Translations under genes and position numbers: made by a program
In this document: in pieces, positions 11,960 to 24,764 of the stretch
Numbering within the stretch: position 1 is the stretch's first letter
Layout: each line of letters begins with the position of its first letter
Notes under the pieces: model-generated
Database searches by the model: none
The model's input: only the letters and a program-made list of their open reading frames with translations
Told to the model about the DNA's origin: nothing
DNA from: Pseudoscleropodium purum
Lineage: Eukaryota > Streptophyta > Bryopsida > Hypnales > Brachytheciaceae
NCBI GenBank assembly: GCA_963969395.1
Contig: OZ017795.1
Coordinates: 24,285,063 to 24,349,062 of the forward strand
Direction of reading: 5' to 3'
DNA: 64,000 nt

Positions 11960-12488
11960 TTAACCCCTAAGCGCTCAAGCGACCATACTTTGGTCACTGC
12001 TCGACTTTGGGCAGAATTTTCAGGCAAAAAAAAACTTTTTTTTTGATAAAAGATTTGGATTGTCTTTCAATATTATATTCAAAACTAAGATAACTACGAT
12101 TAGGCAAAAATTATAAGAGAAATAGCACAAAGAACTTAGATTTGCCTAGTGTTGAAAAAGTTACTATTTTGGAAAAGTGTTGGTGTTCACATTACTAGAT
12201 CTTATGCATTTTTTTACAAATCAATAAAAAAAACATAATTTTGACCAATAAAAAAAATTCTAATGCTAAATTAAAAAAATTGTATTTTTGGTGAATTTTT
12301 GAAGTTATATCTTTAAAATTCATTTGAAGGGAATCTAAAAGTATTTTTATAGTTTCAACCATACGAATACTTTCTACTTTTTATACTTCACATTATATTT
12401 GTTGATACAAACTTCAAAAAAGTTAGAAAACTTATATTTTATAACACATTTGTGTTTTGTCCAAACCCCTTGAACTTTTAGGGGTTAA
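11960..12488. mobile_element. short TTAA-ended element
   Basis: It starts TTAACCCCTAAGCG and ends CTTTTAGGGGTTAA, so the two ends are inverted repeats with TTAA outermost. At 529 bp it is shorter than the 0.9-kb copies and may be an internally deleted or related subfamily member. Confidence 0.5.
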
Positions 12489-13446
12489 TAAGGTTAAAAC
12501 ATTCCTAACTTTGTAAAAATTCAATTTGTTTTAAATAAGGTCAAATGGTACTTTTAGTAAGCATTACCTCAAAAATTTACTGAAATTACTTATGCACACA
12601 ACAAACTTAATGAAGGTGAAGTGTGTTGCTAAATTATATGTATATTTAATGTATCTACAAGAAGTGCTTTGCTAATTCTGGTGATGTCCACTTAGGACAT
12701 CCACCATAATAGAGCAGTGTATGTTATCTCGTAATACATTGGTATATGCGCCAAAGCATTTTGGAAGGAAATCAGAAAAGAGAAACTTTGCTAAGTTAAA
12801 TCTGAACACACGGAAAGAGTCTATACGGCAAAGTACCACCGACGTATCGACGATTCCACTGGAAGAGGATGAGTTCAGGAAATAGCAGACGCCAAAGAGG
12901 ACGATAAGTGACGCCAAACCTGCACGTATCGACTGGAGGAGGATACGGTAAAACCTGGTAACGCGTCCTCGTTGTGGACGTCACCAATCTTATTGCAAAT
13001 CTTCATCTAACAGAGGAAGTTCGATAAAAACGGGGGAAAAGACAGTTTCCCATTCTGGCCATGGAAAATGCACACAGGTTGCGCATACCACGGGAATCCG
13101 AGGGAACCTACAATTAACAGATGCTGTCTAGTAATCTGCAGAAATATTCACGCTTGAGCCACGCCTGATAATATCACCTTTGGAGATTTTAATAATCATC
13201 CAATGCACTACATGAGCTACAGAGAAATCAAACTCTGGAGTTGAAAGTATCGAGCTACTTTCCAAACGAAACTAGAACTTATGCGCACACTAGTCCTAGA
13301 ACATCAACTCCATCCTGCATTTCATGATGGTGTTAAAGATCATTGGAATGCAACTAGAATGGAGTAGAAATGTGATCATGCTACTTCAAGAACGCGGTGA
13401 ACACTCATACAATCTAGGTGCTGCTGCAGCATTTCGCTACCAGATG

Positions 13447-13649
13447 TTACTCACTAATTATACCCCAAAAGGACAGCCAGATGCACATGTACTTCTTGTC
13501 GTCTGTTAAAACAACCGCTTTGCTCGAATTTTTAACCACACCCATGCATATGTCGTTCTCATCACCCAACAACTCACATTGTTGCCTTCTGTGAGCTTCA
13601 ACACTCACATGCTGCTGAAACTCTGCGTCGTCGATCGAGCTGTGCATAG
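13447..13649 (-). other. candidate internal exon, unrecognised
   Basis: On the minus strand an acceptor-like CCATATCAG at about 13650-13658 precedes an open stretch that starts NPMHSSIDDAEFQQHV and continues through a mixed, soluble-protein-like composition to a stop at 13447. The composition looks more protein-like than the surrounding frames. No domain is recognised, and there is no independent support for splicing. Confidence 0.25.
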
Positions 13650-15609
13650 GGTTCTGATATGGAAACACAGGGGCAAGAGGTTCTCAGCAGGTATTAAATT
13701 TGGTGCTTTCCAGAGAAGAATTGGCTCATTATAAACGCAAGGACAGCTAATGCCACATACAAAGAATTAACGAGGAAGGAAAACTGCGTAATGGGTACCT
13801 GGCGTAACTTGAAAAGTCGCGAAATGTTCACGGAGTTGGTGCTGGTGCACGTTAACCTTGTGCTCTGCGAGTCCTCTACAGACCTGGAGATTTATGCCAC
13901 AAAGACCCATTAATTCCCAGTTTGAACGTACCTATTTATGACATAATCATATCTCTCCAGTCCAAATATCCTCTTAACCCTGATCACATTCCAAATTGTA
14001 CGCAGAATAAAATGAAAAGAATTGCAGCGGACACTAGTCCGAACGAACGAACTCCTCCACCCTTGCCATCAGACAACAACTACAATTCAATCACTATCAC
14101 AAACGAAATTAGAGGAAGACCTGTCCTGAAGGTGAACAAATCAACTCTGTTCTGGCGAAAACTGTCTAAAAATGATTCTTGAGAGGACTATACCGAAACT
14201 GCATTGAGTACCAAAAAAGAAAATACCTCTGCAGCAACACTTCTGTCTCATTAATGTGCTTCTTTACATATCACTTGATCCACGACAGACAATTGTTTTC
14301 ATTTTCATTGAGTAGAACCAAGCAGATACTAGACGTACCTGGACATGGTGGAGCACGGGTAAATATGCTCATTTCTGAGATGAGATTCTGAAATCAAACA
14401 GGATTCATGGTCGATAATGTAGCCCGAGAAGAAAGACGGACCCCTACAGGCTAAAGAGATATAGTGGCCACCCATATTACAATCCACAGTATTTCGATGG
14501 CTCACAAATTCATCTGTCGGTTAGTAGGACGACTTGAGAAACCACCTCAAAGGTGAAGTGCCAACTTCATCTGAATCTTCAGCAACAGTAAAAGGTGAAC
14601 AGAAAGTGTACGATTGCTAACAACGGTATCTTCTGCAGAGGGCATGAGGCGAAAAGCCCAGGCCCGATTGCAGTAGGATTGCCCAATAATTGTCTCAGCG
14701 TGGTGATGAACACTATGAACTCAAAGTAAAGGGAGAATCAAAATCGTCGAGTCGCCGCAATCTGATCCGATTCCTTAAAGTTAAAGAAGCAGGCGACAGA
14801 GAGGAAGAGGAAAGGTTCCAAAAGAATGAGGTACCACAGATAACTGCACGAGCCATGGTCCAGGCTTAGCAGAAATAGTTCCGCATGCACACGTACAGAA
14901 ACGTGGAAACCTGACTTCTTTCTGGCAAGAAGATTACGTGCGGAATTACCCAAATCTAGTAACCTGACATTTGGATACTAAATGATTTAGTTCTCCCAAC
15001 GTCGACAGACGAAGCGTCTGTTTGTCCTCTCGTTAAGTCTGTCGACCTGGAACAGGACTCGTGCGGACTGCATGACAGTTGCAATCAACAACTCAATCGG
15101 ATTCCATGTCTGCGATGACTAGGCTGACGTAATGCTGTAGAATTTCTCAAGCGACATCTTTCCATGTGTTCTTGTGGAACATGTACCTAATCCCGATCTC
15201 CTTTGGTTATTAGGCAATAGGCATAATCCAAATCGAAGTATCTGCTTGTCTCCTCTTCTGTTGAACATCACAAAATATCTCAATATGGCAATTGTACCGC
15301 CTCCATGGATGAAACGCAAGGTGAGTAGTGAGACTCTTCTTGAGATATGCCAATTCAGTAGCATTTGCATCTAGTAGTGCACTAATCAGCACCAGAACTT
15401 GCCACTCACAAATGCCTTTCTCGTTAGAAAATCACCAATCGACTACGCAGGGGAACGGTAAATTCTAACAAATCCAAAATGAACTTAGTTCATTTTGAGT
15501 TTGAACTTCATTCGGCACATAGTTAGGTTAAACATGTTTCCGGTTCCAAGTACGATGCACCGATTGTCGTTTTCCTTTCTACTGCAGAGGACAGGACCAA
15601 ACAGGCGGG

Positions 15610-15783
15610 TCAGATTGCATTAGATAAACATCCTCCATGAGGGGGCAGTGGAGTAATGTCGACATTGGCTAGCTCGAGCGCCAGAATATTTAATTGGTCT
15701 CCATTGAAAATCCGGAATAAGGCGCTAGGAAGAGACGCGTCCCTTTCGGCCGCAGCCAAAGGATGTACAAGAATCCCTGGCAA
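15610..15783 (-). other. candidate exon, unrecognised
   Basis: After a TTGCCAG acceptor-like site, the minus strand encodes GILVHPLAAAERDASLPSAL and about 35 more residues before a stop. The balanced composition and preceding splice-like site suggest an exon. A second frame over the same DNA is also partly open, so the assignment is weak. Confidence 0.25.
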
Positions 15784-17365
15784 GAGAAATACGTCAAATA
15801 TCAGCCTCAATTCTAGACGAAAATATGGATGGAAGATACCGCATAAAACTTCATAACCATTCCGCTAAGAGCTCCAAATTGTAAGAGGAAGAAGAAGAAG
15901 AATCTTAAGATTTAGAGTCGTCAAGCTTTCAACGTATAAATAATGCGCAAATTGGCACAAATCGCATTTATACCAATGAGATAGAACGAACTAATAATAT
16001 TAATTAGGATAGTAACACCTAGAGAAGCGATTAAGAACGCGCGTCTTAGCCGAAGACACAAAGAACATGTGAACATTGAGACTGAGAAGTCATTACACGC
16101 ACTATTAGAACATCTTTGTACACTGCATCTCGATCGCCCGTCTCAGACTGGACCTAAACTACTTGAAAAGTACAATCGCGAACTTAAGAATCATAAAGAA
16201 CGTGGTAACGCAAGCCAATAGAACTGTACTCTATCCAAATTTTGACACAGCATAAATCAGTCCGGATAATCTGAGCTCGGAACTTAACGGAAGCAATCAT
16301 TGTGCGGACACCACGCGCATTTCCGGAATAACTGCGCGCTAGAATCGTCGCATTTGTAGCATGCGCATCGTCCATAGTCACACGTAGAACAAGCGAAATT
16401 GCTCTGGGCACTGAGGTAGTAATAGATGATGTTCCTAAACCAGAATATGATTGAAATCCTACCAGGAAAAAAAGTCAGTACTTGCTAACATGATCGCATC
16501 ATCTTTTTTTGAGAGAATTTCTCAGTATCAAAGCCGCCAGTCAAACCGACAAAAAAATATACAGTAACAAGGATACTAATGGACTTATAAACCGTAACTC
16601 GGCATCGTACTTCTCATTAAGAGCACTCCGAAGGCTGGACTCGAACAGAACAGTACATTCCACCCAATGGCACTCACACGTGCAAGGTATAAGCTCAATA
16701 AATGGTAATTCGTGGATATACTTGCTGGTGTAATTGAAGTCACAAGAAAAAGACAACTGTTTAAAAAGACAGTAAGAAGGTGTCAAGCCTCCAGAGATAG
16801 TTTCGTGAGCATGAATGTGACCTCTACTTCTTATCGTCAAGTTCAGAAAAGTGAACAATGAGGACAATGTCGCAGTCACCTAGAGGCTTGGAAAACAAAT
16901 CGTACTCTAATATAATGGCCGCACGCAATACGCAGCTCTGCGTCACTAGAATTCACGAAACTGGCGCGAAGGAATCCTTTTTATGTAATCGAAGAACCAA
17001 TACAACGTTCTCGGAGGCGCAACAACTTTGCAAGTCTTACGAACTGGAAGCAAAGCGTTCCTATCACGAGTGTTCCAACCACCGAAATTCCTCATTCGCA
17101 TCCTACACGCCAGTCTCCCAGCACAGAGGAGGTATCGAATCTTTCCGGTAATTCAGTCCCTGTTCATCCCATCGCACGAGATTCTAAGTGGCTACTGCAA
17201 GGGACTACACAACGCCTTCACAGAAACGTGAGGTGCAAAGCTCACTACAACGATTGGACCACAAGTACAACAACAAAATCTCAACATTACCGCGCACAAG
17301 AAAGCAAGAAAGTCCTCGAGCCGCAGTCTCGCAACCGGATTCGCTATCCCAATCTCCTCGTAAAT

Positions 17366-17539
17366 TCAGAAATCATCAAAAATCAGCGCTCCTCGTATAC
17401 TTCCGACGGAAACAAGAGCCACACGCGAAGGAGCAAGTGCTCCTGCCGCGCTCAAAATTTCATCGCCAATTTTGGCAAAAGGATGGCCGACCGACCGTGC
17501 GAAGCACCTTCCAAGAGAATTGAGAATGCGGAAGCTCAT
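17366..17539 (-). CDS. candidate first exon or small ORF (57 codons), unrecognised
   Basis: The first ATG on the minus strand inside the GC-richer edge of island 2 is at 17539, with G at -3. It opens a frame starting MSFRILNSLGRCFARSVGHP and rich in R, S, A and L, like a plant organelle transit peptide. The frame closes at 17366. Possible donor sites lie within it (for example GGAA|GTATAC near 17392), so it could be exon 1 of a spliced gene. No downstream exon can be joined with confidence, and no family is recognised. Confidence 0.25.
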   Translation of the reverse strand: MSFRILNSLGRCFARSVGHPFAKIGDEILSAAGALAPSRVALVSVGSIRGALIFDDF

Positions 17540-17900
17540 GTCAACTGGAATCAAAGAAAGACTTGCGCGGACAGTGGCATCCGCCCGCCTGCCAGCATCT
17601 CGCAGCACCAGCGACGCGACGCGCGCGATGGCAAGAACGGAAGACGCGCAGACGACAACCAAAACGCAGGAGGGGACACCACTGTGGTGCCAGGCCGGGC
17701 CGGGTGGCTTCCGGACGGGCTGGACTGCGCTTCTGGACCCGGCCCGAGATGCGGGGCGCCAGTGGGAGCTGGGGAGTCACGGGTGGTGGCCTGCTTTGTC
17801 CCCCACATAATTTCAACATCCCCTCAGATTCTCTTTGCACAGCAACAGTGCCTGTGTATTTTGAATATTACTAACAAAATATTATTTATTGGATATTTTG

Positions 17901-19873
17901 AATACGTTTGTACTTTGTAGTGTTCTAGTAATTTTTTTATTTTTTTTAATTATTATAATAAAAATTTCAAAAGTTTGTAGTACTCTCAGTACTACCTCAG
18001 AATGCAACAAAAGTCAGTCGATGATTTTTGCAATCACCACTTTAAAAAAACATTAATAGCTTTGAGATGGGAGGAATTTAATGAAAACTTTAAATTTAAA
18101 TGCAAAATCTATTTGGAGTAGATATAGTGCATTAGATAAACTTCACAAAAGAGATAAACTGATTGAAATTGAAATTTTATGGGAGGAAATATTTGTATCA
18201 ATTCTATAATGTATTCAAAACACCTCAAATTTTACAAAAAGTTTTTAATTCACATGCATAATATGGATATGAATTTTTTAAAATTAAATAATAATAATAA
18301 TAATTTAGATTTATATATATATTTGACAAGGTTAAATTGTTAAACAAACATGGTTTCAATTCAAAACACAAAACATTAGATTATCCTCTTACTATGCTAT
18401 AACTTTGGTAAGTCCATTGAACATGCAACTACAATAAAACATTTAGTTTAGGAAATTGTTGCCTATGTAAAGTATATTAGAAACTAGATTTGTAGGATTT
18501 GTTTTCAGTTCTAATAATGTAAAATACATTTAAGATCACTTTGAAGGATAAAACGAAGCTTAAGTAGCAAATGATTTGAAACAATTGTACATATTATATG
18601 ACTAAAATACCCTAATGGAACCAAGTTCCTCTATAAGGACAAATGAAAGATTAGGAGATAGTATGATTTCAATTTTTTACTTAACTCTTGAAATATTTTA
18701 AGATTAATAAGAGAATATGTGATCTTTACAGGAAAATCATTTTTCCTTGTATTTAATGCCTTATAATAAAAATGATGCCATCTAAAACAAAAACAATCAA
18801 ATCAAGTCAAAAACCAAAGAATACAAAAACTTGAAAAAAAATTTATTTCTCATAAAATGAATTTGAATCTATAGGGAAACATTTTATTCATTCTACTTGG
18901 ATTAGTGATGTAAGAGTTAAAAAGAATCAATTTACTTTTTAAAACATTCTCACTTAGTAGTAGGGATTTGAGGGCAACTAAAGTCTCTCTTAAGGTTATT
19001 CCCCCTAGAGAAAAGGAACGACTAGCAATCAAATTTTGATTTTTTTAATTAAAATTAACATTCTTAAAATAAAAAGATTGAATGTTTTTTTTTCAAAATA
19101 AATAAATTTATATGACATGACAAGGTCTTGACTACATCATTCTACTATAGTGGCGCAATTCTCTTGTTCCTTGTAGCTTGAGAACTTGTGAGCTTTTTGT
19201 TGCCTTCAAATTCCTTCTAATAATTAGGATAGTGATGTTTCAACTCCATTTCAAAACAATTTAATATTTAGTTTTAATTCTATTTGAAAAATTTATATAA
19301 CAAATAAAATTTTGATTTTAAAATTTTGATTAGATTTTCAATTCAATTTTCTAACAATAAAAGAATTTAGAAGACTTATCTATAGAATGAAAATTTAGAA
19401 GATTTAAAGTCTCATGACCTAGTATGCCCTAGTGTTACAAAATAGTGAACATAAGACCAATGCATGTTCTTCAAGAGAAAAAGGATCTAAAAGTATAAGG
19501 ATGTATTTTCAAGACTAGGGTTTATTTCAACCTCAACTTTCTTATATACTTTTATCTAGAAAGTTCCCCAAGAAGTTTCTTACTACTTGTAGATTCCGCC
19601 CTAGATAATTATTTTATTATTTTTAGAAGGTTTGAATGGAATTATTAGTGACATCTAGTATGAATGAGGTGCAAATTAAAGCATTTTATTTTACTTTAAA
19701 TGCTAATATTTTGCAATCTCTATTAATTGTTAAAGATTTTTAAATTCTTTTACAAACTCTTATACTAGTCTAGTACAAGATTCCTGGGTAATATGTGCAA
19801 CAATAACTACCATTCTAAAAAAAAATTTAATACTTAATTTTTTTAAGCAAAACAATGTAACTAATATGGGACC
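17901..19873. other. AT-rich intergenic DNA
   Basis: No gene is seen. It includes an (AAT)n/(AT)n simple-repeat stretch at about 18285-18322 and long A/T runs. Confidence 0.45.
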
Positions 19874-20796
19874 TTAACCCCTAAAGTTCCTTGACTATAT
19901 TTTTGCCAAAAATGCTCAAATATTGCCATTTCTTATATTAGTTTCAAAATTTAGAAAAAAATATATATGGACACATGTATCCGTAGGATCTTGTAGTACA
20001 CTAGTTTGAAAAGATGTGGTAAAAATTTCAGAAATTTCCACCGTGTAGATTGCAAGATATTAGCATTTGAAGTGACAAAAATCACTTTTTTGTCCCTATG
20101 AAAAACCAGGCAACTAAACTTCACAAGGTCACATTTGTATGAAAAAATGTTCAAAATGATTGCAACTCTTTGAATTCATTTTTCAAGGCATGTTGGAAAC
20201 ATTCTTGAAATATTTTAGATCATTTGAAATTGTACAACATATAGGAAAAAAATAGTAAGTAGAAGATGTGGAGAATGGTTCAACATACCAAATTATTAAC
20301 AATTTATTTTTGGAATTGAAAAATTCCAATCCCAATGGTTGTAATGTTGTAATAAAAAATATTCACCTTATTTTTTTCCAAAAATATTGAGAATTGAATT
20401 CAATAAAGAACTTCAAAGTTTATTTGAAGGTAGAGAATCCATAACTACCCGCAAACTAAAACACTTCATAACTTTTGATTCATTGATTGAAATGGAATGA
20501 TTCAAACCTTTTAATGTATATATAAATCTAGAAAACCAATTTCAAATTTTGGTTTTTGAAAAAAATGATTTTTTCAAATGTGCTTGGATTGCCCAAGTTG
20601 ATAAACAAACTACATTTTAGGTTATAACTTTTGACTCATATTTCCAAATGTCCTAAAATTTAGTGCAAATGAAACATATTCCTTCTCCACACCTTTTGTC
20701 AAAATTTGGGCCAAAAATATGGAAATCTATGGTCACATGCATTTGCCTAAAATTTCTATGTTGCCAAAAAATGCAATTTGGTCCTTTAGGGGTTAA
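19874..20796 (+). mobile_element. TTAA-ended repeat element, copy 2 (best-defined)
   Basis: This 923-bp element starts TTAACCCCTAAAGTTCC and ends CCTTTAGGGGTTAA, giving 13-bp perfect terminal inverted repeats including TTAA. Internal landmarks are a GTAGATTGCAAGATATTAGC phrase near the left end and an AAAAAATAGTAAGTAGAAG phrase in the middle. These landmarks recur in the other copies in matching order. No coding capacity is apparent. Confidence 0.75.
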
Positions 20797-21314
20797 GAGT
20801 TAAATTCAAAATCCTAGTTAATATATAGTTGGGCATCTTCAAGAAATTTTTTTAATGATTTTACCATGCCTTGTATATCAACTAATAAATAAAGGCTTTG
20901 TTGGCATAATAGTCTTTTTAATGTAAAATATCAACAAAGAGGTTCCCACATCTTCTACATCAACAAGACAAGGTTTTATACACCTTTTTTTCTTCTTTGG
21001 TAAACAAAGATGCTTAGTCCATCCCACACTCCAAATTATAGATATCATCAAGTTTTTCTTTTTCTTTTTTGAATTTCAGAAAACTCTAAGTAGTTTGCCC
21101 TTTATAGAGGATCTTTTTGCAATGTCTTGAAACTTGCAATCTTTCAAAACAAATTACAAATATCTTCACTAACTTAAAGTGAACTACCTCATTTTAAGTG
21201 GAAGACCCATTCAAGACACCTAGGAATTGCCCCAACAAAGTCTTGTATCAATCCATGACAAAAATAAATAAATAATGAAGCCTAGGCTATAATAGGTTGA
21301 ATTAGTTGTCACAA
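20797..21314. other. AT-rich spacer
   Basis: Spacer between two oppositely oriented TTAA-ended elements. No gene or bounded repeat is recognised. Confidence 0.4.
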
Positions 21315-22276
21315 TTAACTTCTAAAGGATTAGCTTGTGTTTTTTGGTTGTATAGAAATTTTGGCAAGTACTTGTGACCAGAAATTTCCGTATTTTAGAA
21401 TGAAATTTTAATAGAAGGTTTAAGCAAGGAACATCTTTAATATGCAACAAATTTCATTACATTTGGAAATAGGAGTCAAAAGTTATAGCCTAATATGTTA
21501 CTTTTTTTTATAACTAGGCAATTTGGGCAGATTAGGAAAAATCAATTTTTTTAGAAACCAAAATTTGAAATTGGTTTTCTAGACTTATATATACAAGGAA
21601 AACTTTGAATCATTCCATTTTGATCAACAAGTCAAAAATTATGAGGATTTTCTATTTGCAGGCAGTTCCTTGCTTTAAAATAAACTTTGAAATCCTTTAT
21701 TTTACCCAATTTTCAATATTTTTGAAAAAAAAAAATTCTAAAACATAAATTGTTTATTACTATATTTCAACCATTGGGATTTTCATTTTTCAATTCTATA
21801 TTTTAATTTTTAATAATTTAGTATTTTGAATGATTGTCTCCCTACTTACTTACTTACTATTATTTTCTTACTTACTTACTACTACCTACTTACTATTTTT
21901 TTCTTATATGTTTTACAATTTCAAATGATTTGAAATTTTTCAAGCATGTGGAAAACTTGTCTAGAAAAATGAATCTAAAGAAGTACCATCATTTTGGTCA
22001 TTTTTTCATAGAAAAGGCAACTTGTGAAGCACAATTGACTGACTTTTCGCAAGGCAAAAAAGTTGATTTTAGTGAATTTGAATGCTTATATCTTGCAATC
22101 CACATAGTGAAAATGTTTGAAATTCTTACTACATGTTTTAGATACTACATAGTACAAGATTCTGTGATTACATATATCAAGAATAGTATTTTTTTCAAAA
22201 ATTTGCTACTTGTACTAAAAATGGCAATTTTTGAGCTTTTTTAGTGAAAACGTAGTCATAGAACTTTAGAAGTTAA
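21315..22276 (-). mobile_element. TTAA-ended repeat element, copy 3 (inverted)
   Basis: This 962-bp copy is in the opposite orientation to copy 2, from TTAACTTCTAAAGG to CTTTAGAAGTTAA. It contains a (TTAC)n microsatellite at about 21841-21895. The 136-codon open frame at 21834-22244 runs through that microsatellite and repeat sequence. Other copies break it, so it is not a gene. Confidence 0.7.
21841..21895. repeat. (TTAC)n microsatellite
   Basis: Several imperfect runs of TTAC/CTTA follow one another here inside a TTAA-ended element. The other copies have only ordinary AT-rich sequence with one or two such units at the equivalent place. Confidence 0.8.
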
Positions 22277-22429
22277 TGTCTTTAGTGATGTTGTGTTGAG
22301 AATGTTTGCCTCTAGAAATCACAGAGATTTTAGCTAACACCAAAAATGGCTTGGAAATGAAGAAAGTCGTAAAATGATGAAAAAAAAAAAAAAAATGAAT
22401 TCGTCACTAATAGATTCACCTTACTTTGA

Positions 22430-24130
22430 ACTTGAAGGTTGAATCTTCTAAACTACCGTCGAACTACTACCCGTTGACCTATCATATATTAATTGGTTTT
22501 AAATGAGTGTAAGGTTTAAAGTGTGTGATAAGATCCGACAACTTCGGATGGGTAAAACAGGATGGTCAGACCACGGGCTAAACCATCCAAAACATTGGCT
22601 CTTAAATTTTCAAACTCTCGGTGACTAGCTTTAAAAACCAAGTTTCACCGTACGAACAAGCAAGTCTCGACTATGTGGACCATTAACCCCGCTTCGTCAT
22701 CGAGTCTTGACCATGTGGGCAATGAACCTCACTTTGTCACCCACAACCACAAAATGAAGCTAGTGTTGATGTAATATAAATCACCTGCAACAACAAATTT
22801 TACAAAGTCACAAGCCACAAACACACACAAGTCTTCAAAACTTTCTCCAATCTTCAATTTCAACTTTTAATTCTCAAGTTGAACTTTAAATAAGTGTTGC
22901 CATTGTTCCACAACTTTAAATAAAGTGCGTGATAGATTTTTGGAAAGCTAATACAACTTTCTATTTCTCCTCTAAATTTCAAATAATTCTAAAACTCTAT
23001 CTAACTTCTATAGCCATCTAAAGTTTTGGCCTTGAGAAAAGAAGGGCAATAGACCCTCTTTTATTTCTACACTTACAACTCACTCATACAAATTCCAAAT
23101 AGAATGCGTGATATCTTTATGAAAATTTAATACAATTTTCTACACCCCCTTAAAATTTCATTGCAAATCAAGAACATTTCCATCTTTTATGGCTGGTTGA
23201 AGTCTCTGCCTTTTAATTTTGAAGGCAACAAACTTCTCTTCATTCAAACAAATACAATTTTGATTCACAACTCCAAATCAAGTAAGTGAGATCAATTTTA
23301 AAACTACACACCATGACATACAACTCTTGAAAATTTCATTTCAAAATTCTTCAAACTCACAACACAATGGGCTTTTAAACATTTAGATTCTTCTTAAACT
23401 CATAATGGGAGAAAAGATGAATAGTGTCCACTTTTTTTTCCACATTATCTCCACTCTAACCACATAAACAAGTGGAGTCAGCCCTAACTCACTTCCAAAG
23501 CTACAACATCAATAATTAAGCACTTATTTGGCCCACAACTATCTTCTTATCTTTATTTTTGAAAGAAATTCACTTCAAGTTCACCTACAAAACAAACTAT
23601 TTGAATATTTCCTTTATACTACTTCACAAATACAAAATTATTGTAAGAAATCACTCCAATTATAGAATGAAAAACTAAAATCCAACATGTATTTAATAGA
23701 AGTACAAAATTAAAGTTCCAATCGAAATATCATTCCATCTGCAAGAATTTGAGGATGCGTTTGACAATAACAATCACATAATCGGTATAATCCGCCTTAG
23801 TTAAAGGATTGACTGACCCTTCTAACCATTGTTGGTGACCATGACTCCATTCAGTAAACTTCACCATGTAATAATATTGTTTAACGTTTAAACCTTCAAA
23901 ACATCTTTCAAATGTAACTTTACTGTTATCAGGTTCGATACATTCAACTTGCAACAAAATCATCAATTTTCGAACATCACATCGAAGATTATCGTGCCAT
24001 TGTTTTTTCACGTGATGTTGTTTTGGTGGTCGAAATGACTCAGCTTCATCTTCTGATCGCTCATATAGCAATGAAAGACTAAGTGACAGTTGTGGCTGAT
24101 CTGGTAGTTGTGATAAAAAAAATTCAATTC
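22430..24130 (-). repeat. dispersed repeat of about 1.6 kb, copy 1 (inverted relative to 49740-51480)
   Basis: Read on the minus strand, this block matches 49740-51480 on the plus strand at several points in the same order: the 3' end of an open frame, the non-coding stretch after its stop, a phrase around GTGGTCTGACC, and a distal block containing GATAGGTCAACGGGTAGTAG. It is probably two copies of one mobile element, or of a gene captured by one. Terminal repeats could not be defined. A tandem duplication of about 42 bp sits at 22660-22742. Confidence 0.55.
23730..24128 (-). CDS. 3' end of an unrecognised reading frame carried by the dispersed repeat
   Basis: A frame open for 132 codons from the stop at 24129-24131 ends with TGA at 23730. 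It lacks a plausible ATG, so it is a terminal exon or a truncated gene. The composition is protein-like, with ...QQWLEG... and a basic-hydrophobic C-terminus KRILKFLQME. The last 66 codons align without any gap to 49838-50035, where two in-frame stops have accumulated. That shared frame implies both descend from a translated sequence. I recognise no family. It could be a transposon-encoded protein or a lineage-specific multicopy gene. Confidence 0.4.
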   Translation of the reverse strand: MEFFLSQLPDQPQLSLSLSLLYERSEDEAESFRPPKQHHVKKQWHDNLRCDVRKLMILLQVECIEPDNSKVTFERCFEGLNVKQYYYMVKFTEWSHGHQQWLEGSVNPLTKADYTDYVIVIVKRILKFLQME

Positions 24131-24764
24131 ACATTCTGGTTGAGATTCTTCATTTTGAAACTTAAAAAAAAACCCTTTAATTCAACATAGTATAATAAAA
24201 ATAAAAAACAAAGAAGAAAAATATCAAATGAGATGAAATTTTCAAGTGAATCCTTCTCTATATAGTTACTTACAATGATAGAGAGAAGGCATTACCTTAA
24301 AGCCACCTCAAATAACATCATCTTTTTTATAATGTTACAAATATTTAAATCTATCTAAAAAATGTGAATATACATATTCTACATAATGTCTGCATTTGTA
24401 GCACAATAGCAATGAATAGAATTATTAGAGACTGCAAGAAAAACTTATGGCTTTTGAGTGTAAACTAAATCCTTTTCAAAAAGTGAATTTTTAGGTCTTT
24501 ATGAAACGAACATCTTATGAAATATTGTGATTATTTTAAGCAAATAAGATGGTCATTATAGATATTGTTCAAGTTCGTTTAGAGATAGTATATAGACTCT
24601 TCATTTTAAAATTCATTACAAATTAATACTTTGTAAAAAAAATATAATTTTGGTTGCTCTTTTTGTTTCTTACATTTGTCTTAATGTGGAAAAAAAATGA
24701 AAAATTCAACATTGCCACATGTGCAAAATGGTCATTTTACTTGTAATAGATTGAATTATCCATA
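24131..24764. other. AT-rich spacer
   Basis: No gene or bounded repeat is recognised between the dispersed repeat and the next TTAA-ended element. Confidence 0.4.

Larger units (their letters stand above)
12660..17900. other. less AT-rich island of unassigned function
   Basis: The composition rises from AT-rich to near-balanced at about 12.66 kb and falls again after 17.9 kb, as in the two gene-bearing islands. I recognise no gene. Exon-like open stretches with plausible splice borders occur on the minus strand at 17539-17366, 16461-16180, 15783-15610 and 13649-13447, and none matches a family I know. It could be a multi-exon lineage-specific gene, a decayed gene or a long non-coding transcript unit. 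Confidence 0.45.

Noticed and set aside
16180..16461. A cysteine-rich minus-strand reading (CSTC, CACYKC, CAWCPHNDC) suggesting a zinc-binding domain
   Set aside because: Overlapping frames are also open, the cysteines come from GCGCA/TGCGC-type words, and no known spacing is matched. It is too weak to call.
17228..17920. A 230-codon plus-strand open frame
   Set aside because: It begins with GTG, has no domain, is extremely polar and low in hydrophobic residues, and runs into AT-rich flank. It is probably the antisense of minus-strand GC-rich sequence.
19874..19890. Telomere-like CCCTAAA in element ends
   Set aside because: Each end carries a single diverged unit, not an array. It is part of the element terminus, not an interstitial telomere.
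21834..22244. A 136-codon open frame with a Tyr/Leu/Thr-rich start
   Set aside because: It is made of a (TTAC)n microsatellite plus TTAA-family repeat DNA. The equivalent stretch is not open in sibling copies.
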